DNA of 64,000 bases from positions 1 through 64,000 of the forward strand of contig JALJCO010012620.1 of NCBI GenBank assembly GCA_023101725.1. Direction: 5' to 3'. The notes beneath the pieces are model-generated. The model was not told the origin of the DNA, made no database searches, and saw nothing but the letters and a program-made list of their open reading frames with translations. The translations under genes and the position numbers were made by a program. Source of the stretch: Atherinomorus stipes. Lineage: Eukaryota > Chordata > Actinopteri > Atheriniformes > Atherinidae. Shown one piece after another: positions 56,026 to 64,000 of this stretch (position 1 is its first letter; every line of letters starts with the position of its first letter).

Positions 56026-58851
56026 TACTGATGTAGTACTGATGTAGTACTGATGTAGAACTGATGTAGAACTGATGTAGTACTGATGTAGAACTGATGT
56101 AGTACTGATGTAAAACTGATGTAGAACTGATGTAGTACTGATGTAGTACTGATGTAGAACTGATGTAGTACAGATGTAGTACTGATGTAGTACTGATGTA
56201 GAACTGATGTAGTACTGATGTAGTACTGATGTAGAACTGATGTAGAACTGATGTAGAACTGATGTAGTACTGATGTAGTACTGATTTAGAACTGATGTAG
56301 AACTGATGTAGTACTGATGTAAAACTGATGTAGTACTGATGTAGAACTGATGTAGTACTGATGTAGAACTGTTGTAAAACTGATGTAGAACTGATGTAGT
56401 ACTGATGTAGTACTGATGTAGAACTGATGTAGTACTGATGTAGAGCTGATGTAAAACTGATGTAGAACTGATGTAGTACTGATGTAGTACTGATGTAGAA
56501 CTGATGTAGTACTGATGTAGAACTGATGTAGTACTGATGTAGTACTGATGTAGTACTGATGTAGAACTGATGTAGAACTGATGTAGAACTGATGTAGTAC
56601 TGATGTAAAACTGATGTAAAACTGATGTAGTACTGATGTAGAACTGATGTAGTACTGATGTAGAACTGATGTAGTACTGATGTAGAACTGATGTAGTACT
56701 GATGTAGAACTGATGTAGAACTGATGTAGTACTGATGTAGAACTGATGTAGTACTGATGTAGAACTGTTGTAAAACTGATGTAGTACTGATGTAGAACTG
56801 ATGTAGAACTGATGTAGTACTGATGTAGAACTGATGTAGTACTGATGTAGAACTGTTGTAAAACTGATGTAGTACTGATGTAGAACCGATGTAGAACCGA
56901 TGTAGTACTGATGTAAAACTGATGTAGTATTGATGTAGTACTGATGTAGTACTGATGTAGAACTGATGTAGTACTGATGTAGAACTGATGTAAAACTGAT
57001 GTAGAACTGATGTAGTACTGATGTAGTACTGATGTAGAACTGTTGTAAAACTGATGTAGTACTGATGTAGAACCGATGTAGAACTGATGTAGTACTGATG
57101 TAAAACTGATGTAGTATTGATGTAGTACTGATGTAGTACTGATGTAGAACTGATGTAGTACTGATGTAGAACTGATGTAAAACTGATGTAGAACTGATGT
57201 AGTACTGATGTAGTACTGATGTAGAACTGATGTAGTACTGATGTAGAACTGATGTAGTACTGATGTAGTACTGATGTAGAACTGATGTAGAACTGATGTA
57301 GTACTGATGTAGAACTGATGTAGTACTGATGTAGTACTGATGTAGAACTGATGTAGAACTGATGTAGTGCTGATGTAGAGCTGATGTAGTACTGATGTAG
57401 AACTGATGTAGTACTGATGTAGAACTGATGTAGAACTGATGTAGTACTGATGTAGAACTGATGTAGTACTGATGTAGTACTGATGTAGAACTGATATAGT
57501 ACTGATGTAGTACTGATGTAGTACTGATGTAGCACTGATGTAGTACTGATGTAGAACTGATGTAGTACTGATGTAAAACTGATGTAGAACTGATGTAGTA
57601 CTGATGTAGTACTGATGTAGAACTGATGTAGTACTGATGTAAAACTGATGTAGTACTGATGTAAAACTGATGTAGTACTGATGTAGAACTGATGTAGAAC
57701 TGATGTAGAACTGATGTAGTACTGATGTAGTACTGATGTAGAACTGATGTAGAACTGATGTAGTACTGATGTAGAACTGATGTAGAACTGATGTAGTACT
57801 GATGTAGAACTGATGTAGTACTGATGAAAAACTGATGTAGTACTGATGTAGTACTGATGTAGAACTGATATAGTACTGATGTAGTACTGATGTAGTACTG
57901 ATGTAGAACTGATGTAGTACTGATGTAGAACTGATGTAGTACTGATGTAAAACTGATGTAGAACTGATGTAGTACTGATGTAGTACTGATGTAGAACTGA
58001 TGTAGTACTGATGTAAAACTGATGTAGTACTGATGTAGTACTGATGTAGAACTGATGTAGAACTGATGTAGAACTGATGTAGTACTGATGTAGTACTGAT
58101 GCAGAACTGATGTAGAACTGATGTAGTACTGATGTAGAACTGATGTAGTACTGATATAAAACTGATGTAGAGCTGATGTAGTGCTGATGTAGTGCTGATG
58201 TAGTACTGATGTAGTACTGATGTAGAACTGATGTAGAACTGATGTAGTATTGATTTAGTACTGATGTAGAACTGATGTAGAACTGATGTAGTACTGATGT
58301 AGAACTGATGTAGTACTGATGTAGAACTGATGTAGTACTGATGTAGAACTGATGTAGTACTGATGTAGAACTGATGTAGAACTGATGTAGTACTGATGTA
58401 GTACTGATGTAGAACTGATGTAGTACTGATGTAGAACTTATGTAGTACTGATGTAGTACGGATGTAGAACTGATGTAGTACTGATGTAGTACTGATGTAG
58501 AACTGATGTAGTACTGATGTAGAACTGATGTAGTACTGATGTAGTACTGATGTAGTACTGATGTAGAACTGATGTAGTACTGATGTAGAACTGATGTAGT
58601 ACTGATGTAGTACTGATGTAGAACTGATGTAGAACTGATGTAGCACTGATGTAGTACTGATGTAGAACTGATGTAGTACTGATGTAGAACTGATGTAGTA
58701 CTGATGTAGAACTGATGTAGTACTGATGTAGCACTGATGTAGAACTGATGTAGAACTGATGTAGTACTGATGTAGTACTGATGTAGAACTGATGTAGAAC
58801 TGATGTAGTACTGATGTAGTACTGATGTAGAACTGATGTAGAACTGATGTG
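56026..58851. repeat. 11-bp minisatellite, about 257 copies, two-state units
   Basis: Units are ACTGATGTAG plus T or A, with minor AAA-ending, ACCG and ACTGTTG variants. Marker variants repeat at 187 bp (17 units): ACTGTTG at 56,852 and 57,039, AACCGATG at 56,884 and 57,071, TATTGATG at 56,928 and 57,115. They also repeat at 374 bp: GATATAG at 57,493 and 57,867, with the blocks at 57,541 and 57,915 matching for over 100 bp. The minus strand has no stop in any frame, so a frame of 871 codons (repeated YISTTSVLHQF) runs through it; I do not call it a gene. Confidence 0.97.
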
Positions 58852-61342
58852 GCTTGAATATTTCCCATCATGCTTTGTGACTCCCCTGCTTGGTCCTGCA
58901 CCGTGAGTTAAGTGTAGACTGTGTGTGATCCTTTGGGTCTCCTTGGTGTACACAGTGTATTAAATAAAACATGCCGTTGAAGTTGGTAGTTTGTACTGAC
59001 TATCAGTACTTGTCAAAGTACCAACTAATCTTCACAACTCTCCCAAATTTCTGTGCTGATATTCAGGACAGTAATTTTGGGTCAATGCATGATGGGAAAT
59101 AATGTGTTAATATTAATACACAATTCTAAATCCTTTAGTATTCACCTTCATTACCTCAAAGCAGGCCTATTTTTATTTTTATACTTAAAAGCAACCCTAA
59201 GTGTTCATTTTTACTCTTATAGTGTTAGGCATTTAACTCCAGATTAGTGTGGACATAAACTCTGAGAACAGTGTAAAATGTACACTGACTCCTTGGACCC
59301 GAATGAACTGAAATTGGTGTACATTATTCTCCTACAGTGTTGGACGTACACTGTGAAATCTGCTGTGTGGCTTTAACGTCGCGGTTCTTCTCAGTCCGTG
59401 GCCGTCGGTCACGGCGGCTGCTGAGGACATTCTGGCTGAGACAAAGTCCTGCGTTTGCCGGCGCTGGCACGTCGCTGCAGATCCAGACGAACACGGCGTA
59501 GAAAGTCATTTCAAACATGAGGAGTGAAGAGAAGGAGCAGGCTTGTGGACGGGAGTTCAGCGGCTGTAATCTCGGTGAAATGGCTCAGCTCTGTGTTTGC
59601 TATCATTTGTCACATGGGCGCAGTGTTATGGGTTCAAACAGAAATTTGCGATGGCTCACTGCACTCCTACAGCACAGTTCCCATCTCCGCTCCCCTCTGG
59701 CCCACTTTCATTATCCTCCAGGTATTCAGGGAGTAATGGTTTCTGGGTACAGACCTATTGGCCATTTCAGGTTCTTTGGCCCGACCATGGCAGTTATTGT
59801 TTGGTCCGTGTGTGCAGATGTTGGAGAGTCGGGATAACTGCAGCTCTGTGGATCCTTTATGTGCTTTTAAAGGGAAATGCTGCCACTTTCTCCTTATTTC
59901 ACACAAATCTCAGTGTTTTTCTTCCACGTTGCTGGCAGGTATTTCGGTCCAGTTTTGTGCGGTGAAAGTTGCTTGGGTTTCTGCTCTTTGTGTAAACACG
60001 GTCTGAACCCGCGCCGCCTTCCCTCCGAGGAGCTGCTGCAGTCCAGCTTCAGCTCCACTGAGCTTCACCCTTCACTGGCTTCCAGGTATCTGATTGAGTC
60101 CATCCATGTGGAGCGCCACTGAAACCTGGAGGCCGCGGTCCAGCGCACACACCTCACACCCCCCCACCGTGCTCAGGAAAAGCAAATGGAAGACCAGGTA
60201 TTTCACGCAGGTGCGTACGGTTTATCCTGAGACGTGTCACCGTACGACTCGGAGGTCAGCCGCTAAATTCCCAGACAATCACTAACATGTTTACTTTTAC
60301 TACCACACTACTAGTTAGTGTTACTTTTCTGTCAGTGTTGATACTTTTTGGGCCTTGAAGGGACATCAGCTTCATTTAAAGGAGAAATTTCTTTATTTCC
60401 AACCTGGACCGTATTTCTAGGAGTTCATACGTGCGTTTACTCACCGGTAAAGTTTCTGCATCACTTTGAGTCCTTCAGAAGATATTATGCCGAGTCGTCC
60501 TTCTGTGAACATCCAATATCACGGCAGACGGGGCAGCCTCTATCAGACATCTGCAGTAAAACTACTTCATCTCATCAGTAATTCAGTAGAAGGAAGGAAT
60601 GAACGAGTACTTTTGTCCTGTGAGTTCAGAGTTTCTGTAATCGTGTTTTTCTTGTCTGGGTATCAGCTGATCGTCTCAGCTGTTCTACGGAAGCACATCA
60701 TGAACGCGCGGCTCCGAAAAGTGTAAAACCCTGATAACTAACGGAAAGATAAACCTGGACTCACAGGACAAAAGTACTTGTTCGTTCGTTCTACTTAAAG
60801 GTAGATGCTGGAGTTTCCCCCCTGAAAGCAAACGTCAGACTTGTGCAGGTGAAATCCGTCTCAAACCTTTGGGCCTTTACTCTCCTGCAGTGGTGAGCTT
60901 GAATGCAACTCTCTCTCCTCCGTCTGTAACTCGCTCTTTATCTTTGTTCTGGTCGGGACGTTTCTGGGTGGAGATTTCTGTTTATATCAGCAGCCAATCA
61001 CAGAGCTGAGAGCATGACGCTGTGTGGGAATAAGATCATGATTGGAGCAGACGCCAGTCTGCTGCGGGGGGTAACTTCTCCTTTCAGTAGGGTTACAAAG
61101 GGGCTGAAAATTTCCACAAACTTTCCATGAGAAGTTAAGCCGGGAAATTATTGGAAATTGTGGGATCATTTAAACAAACCGGATCATATTCAAACATAAA
61201 TGTAAGCTTGTGTGAAATACTTCCACACATCAGATGGCAAACGTGGCATCTTTCTGTAGAATGAAATAACAAAACAAAACAATACAAATGCAACGGCATG
61301 AAGAGAAATATAGTTCCTAAACAACTGGAATGGTCTTCAGAC
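58852..61342. other. Complex unique DNA, no gene confirmed
   Basis: Near 58,860 and 59,087 an inverted pair ATTTCCCATCATGC / GCATGATGGGAAAT may mark a small foldback element. The stretch 59,500-60,290 has several overlapping frames of 60-122 codons on both strands without domains. The rest is AT-rich and featureless to my eye. Confidence 0.35.
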
Positions 61343-61350
61343 TATATGCA

Positions 61351-61381
<31 letters not shown>

Positions 61382-61389
61382 AATATATG
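61343..61389. repeat. (TA)n palindromic stretch
   Basis: ATATGCATATATTTTATATA, TA dinucleotides, then AAATATATGCATA: ATATGCAT-like words sit at both ends, so the whole can fold on itself. Confidence 0.9.
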
Positions 61390-62716
61390 CATAAAACCAA
61401 TGTAATTTTGTGTTGATTGATGAAATTGCATCTCATCTGAAACTGGCTGATATCAGCAGGTATCGGAGTATCGACAGTGATACCGTTTCATGGACCACCA
61501 GGGTTTAAATGAGATTTCTCCAGGAAACTTTTATCATATGTTCAGTTTGTCTTCCGGTGAACTTTTATTTCATTTATCAGTTTCCTGTTTTCTTGCATTT
61601 TCTTTTATCCTGAGTACCATCGCTTGTGTGAATAGTGAGGTGGAAATTAGAACGTTTTAGAAGCCAAATGGAATAAAACCAGCCAGTTTCTGTCCATTTT
61701 TGTTGTAAGGAAATGTTTGTGATGAACAGAGTGAGACATCATTTAATCCCAGCACGCGTAATCTGGCTCTCCGAACCTGCGTGGCCAGGTGTTTTTATGC
61801 TAATGAGCTGCTTGTCTGTCAGGAGCTGGTTCAGCGTGAGGAGGCAGAGTCTGGTCTGAAAGTGCCGGCAGAGAAGGATGCTGAGAGATGGAGCGACGGT
61901 ACGCCGCTGCAGGACGGCTGGAGGCTCAGCTACACCTCTCAAGTGGTTAATTAAAGGAGTCCACGCGCAGAGCCAGCACATACGCTGGCTTTACCATAAA
62001 CAGTGTGATTAAAGCGGCCACGGGCCGGCCAGCATGCAGTTGTAAGAATCAGATCACCATGGAGATGTGTGAGGCAGAGAGGATGGATGCTAATGACGGT
62101 GATTATGCAGCCGCTCTGATTGAATCCTGGTCTGTGAGTCCGGTTTGTGGTGAGCAGCATAATTATCACTGAAGTGATAAAGATTCATGTTGAACCTTTT
62201 TCCAGCCTCCACGCGTATCAGCGTCTCAGCCTGGAAGAGGAAACCTGCAGGTGAAAGTACTCCAGCATCACCTGCGGATTTTAATCCGCTGCGTGTTTTA
62301 CGCTGACAGATAAGCTGGTGTGCGCGCGCTCGGTCTGGAAACGGGCGATTACATCATGGGGATGTAATCATCAGCGGACTAATTCATTTACAGCGAGTGA
62401 AATATAAGAATTGATTGAATGTGAGCGGCCATAAAGGAGGAGGACATGGCCTTTTAGCTGCAGAGAGCCTTTGTGGATCTGACAGAAGAATCCGGAGGGA
62501 AACGTTCTTTATGGACGAACAGGGTTCTGCGTCTCATTCCTGCAGCTGCTGATTAACATGAGAACAGCAGATTAACAGTTTCTGTGCTCCGATTTAAGCA
62601 AAGAGAAAATCAGATGCAGGCTGTTTTTTCACTGAAAATGTTTAAGAAAAAACATTTGCAGATTATTTTATAATCCACCACTAAACTTATTCAGACACTA
62701 TCTGGTAAATCCACAA
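61390..62716. other. Complex unique DNA, possible conserved non-coding element
   Basis: The segment at about 61,960-62,470 is complex (GTGATTAAAGCGGCCACG, GGGCGATTACATCATGGGGA, GGATGCTAATGACGGTGATT) with no repeats or sensible frames and a regulatory-DNA look. 61,390-61,960 shows nothing recognisable. Confidence 0.3.
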
Positions 62717-64000
62717 AGGTTCTGATGCTGACTGGGATTAAATGTTCTAGATGCTGACTGGGATTAAATGTTCTAGATGCTGACTGGGATTAAAGGTTCT
62801 GATGCTGACTGGGATTAAAGGTTCTGATGCTGACTGGGATTAAAGGTTCTGATGCTGACTGGGATTAAAGGTTCTGGTGCTGACTGGGATTAAAGGTTCT
62901 GATGCTGACTGGGATTAAAGGTTCTGATGCTGACTGGGATTAAATGTTCTAGATGCTGACTGGGATTAAAGGTTCTGATGCTGACTGGGATTAAAGGTTC
63001 TGATGCTGACTGGGATTAAATGTTCTAGATGCTGACTGGGATTAAAAGTTCTAGATGCTGACTGGGATTAAATGTTCTAGATGCTGACTGGGATTAAAGG
63101 TTCTGATGCTGACTGGGATTAAAGGTTCTGATGCTGACTGGGATTAAAGGTTCTAGATGCTGACTGGGATTAAAGGTTCTAGATGCTGACTGGGATTAAA
63201 GGTTCTGATGCTGACTGGGAATAAAGGTTCTGATGCTGACTGGGATTAAATGTTCTAGATGCTGACTGGGATTAAAGGTTCTGATGCTGACTGGGATTAA
63301 AAGTTCTAGATGCTGACTGGGATTAAATGTTCTAGATGCTGACTGGGATTAAAGGTTCTGATGCTGACTGGGATTAAAAGTTCTAGATGCTGACTGGGAT
63401 TAAATGTTCTAGATGCTGACTGGGATTAAAGGTTCTGATGCTGACTGGGATTAAAAGTTCTAGATGCTGACTGGGATTAAAGGTTCTAGATGCTGACTGG
63501 GATTAAAGGTTCTGATTCTGACTGGGATTAAAGGTTCTAGATGCTGACTGGGATTAAAGGTTCTAGATGCTGACTGGGATTAAAAGTTCTGATTCTGACT
63601 GGGATTAAAAGTTCTAGATGCTGACTGGGATTAAAGGTTCTAGATGCTGACTGTGATTAAAGGTTCTAGATGCTGACTGGGATTAAAGGTTCTAGATGCT
63701 GACTGGGATTAAAAGTTCTGATGCTGACTGGGATTAAAGGTTCTGATTCTGACTGGGATTAAAGGTTCTAGATGCTGACTGGAATTAAAAGTTCTGATTC
63801 TGACTGGGATTAAAGGTTCTAGATGCTGACTGGGATTAAAAGTTCTGATTCTGACTGGGATTAAAAGTTCTAGATGCTGACTGGGATTAAATGTTCTCGA
63901 TGCTGACTGGGATTAAAGGTTCTGATGCTGACTGTGATTAAAGGTTGTAGATGCTGACTGGGGTTAAAGGTTCTGATAATAACTGGGATTAAAGGTTCTG
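62717..64000. repeat. 25/26-bp minisatellite, about 50 copies, continues past the window
   Basis: The unit contains GATGCTGACTGGGATTAAA followed by GGTTCT, TGTTCT or AGTTCT. An extra A (TTCTAGATG versus TTCTGATG) gives 26 instead of 25 bp. GATTCTGAC replaces GATGCTGAC in the right third, so unit types are not evenly spread. The array is cut by the window end. Confidence 0.97.

Noticed and set aside
56286..58901. 871-codon minus-strand open frame
   Set aside because: Pure 11-bp repeat (YISTTSVLHQF period). Open because 11 is not a multiple of three and the unit lacks stops on that strand.
58859..59101. Small foldback element bounded by ATTTCCCATCATGC and its complement
   Set aside because: Only about 14 bp match and no target duplication is seen; a third GCATGATGGGAAAT at 18,186 shows that the word also occurs alone. 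Kept only as a note.
1..64000. tRNA, rRNA, other structural RNA, or viral genes
   Set aside because: No cloverleaf with A and B boxes, no rRNA-like conserved blocks and no retroviral gag/pol/env or LTR structure could be recognised.

Overview
This window looks like non-coding, repeat-dominated DNA from a teleost fish. I see no intact protein-coding gene, rRNA, tRNA or CRISPR array. The fish call rests on several decayed Tc1/mariner elements with long inverted repeats, hAT-like and other MITEs, 5'-truncated or internally deleted LINEs of the CR1/L2/jockey type, the fish-typical (TG)n-GGGGACC and GGGTT repeats, and very many long minisatellites. The species cannot be named from what is visible.

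Layout. 1-14,620 is one 31-bp minisatellite in two opposite arms: a noisy, CpG-rich inverted arm (1-4,998) and a clean direct arm (4,999-14,620). 14,621-23,400 is mostly transposon debris: a TIR MITE, a hAT-like MITE with a perfect 8-bp target duplication, a nearly full-length dead Tc1 element, a 3' retroelement fragment with an 8-bp target duplication, and a second Tc1 relic carrying a 65-bp internal expansion; some complex unique DNA follows. 23,500-26,780 holds a 17-bp array inside a hAT-like relic, then a 55-bp array whose units each carry an NF-E2/AP-1 type motif. 26,880-31,310 has a foldback MITE and an 11-bp GACGAAGC array. 31,889-39,850 is a near-continuous chain of arrays (TG, 10-bp, 17-bp, 28-bp, 34-bp). 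41,015-42,956 is a third Tc1 element interrupted by a LINE fragment. 44,576-46,632 contains the only coding-like fragment (minus strand), a CpG-dense segment and a GC-rich minisatellite. 46,845-48,400 is a second LINE relic with a tiny retroinsertion inside it. 48,799-58,851 carries five further arrays, two of which are sister arrays of ones at 24 and 30.5 kb. 58,852-62,716 is mostly complex unique sequence, and a 25/26-bp array runs off the end of the window.

Together the tandem arrays (16 main ones) cover about half of the 64 kb. Such density is typical of subtelomeric or otherwise minisatellite-rich fish DNA, but the chromosomal position is an inference. Very long open frames (up to 1,021 codons) run through the arrays only because the unit lengths (31, 11, 10, 28) are not multiples of three and the units lack stops on one strand; I do not annotate them as genes. 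The complex stretches between arrays (around 21.6-22.2, 22.85-23.04, 40.3-40.6, 51.9-52.6, 54.4-55.0 and 62.0-62.5 kb) could be conserved non-coding elements, which only a comparison with other fish could show.
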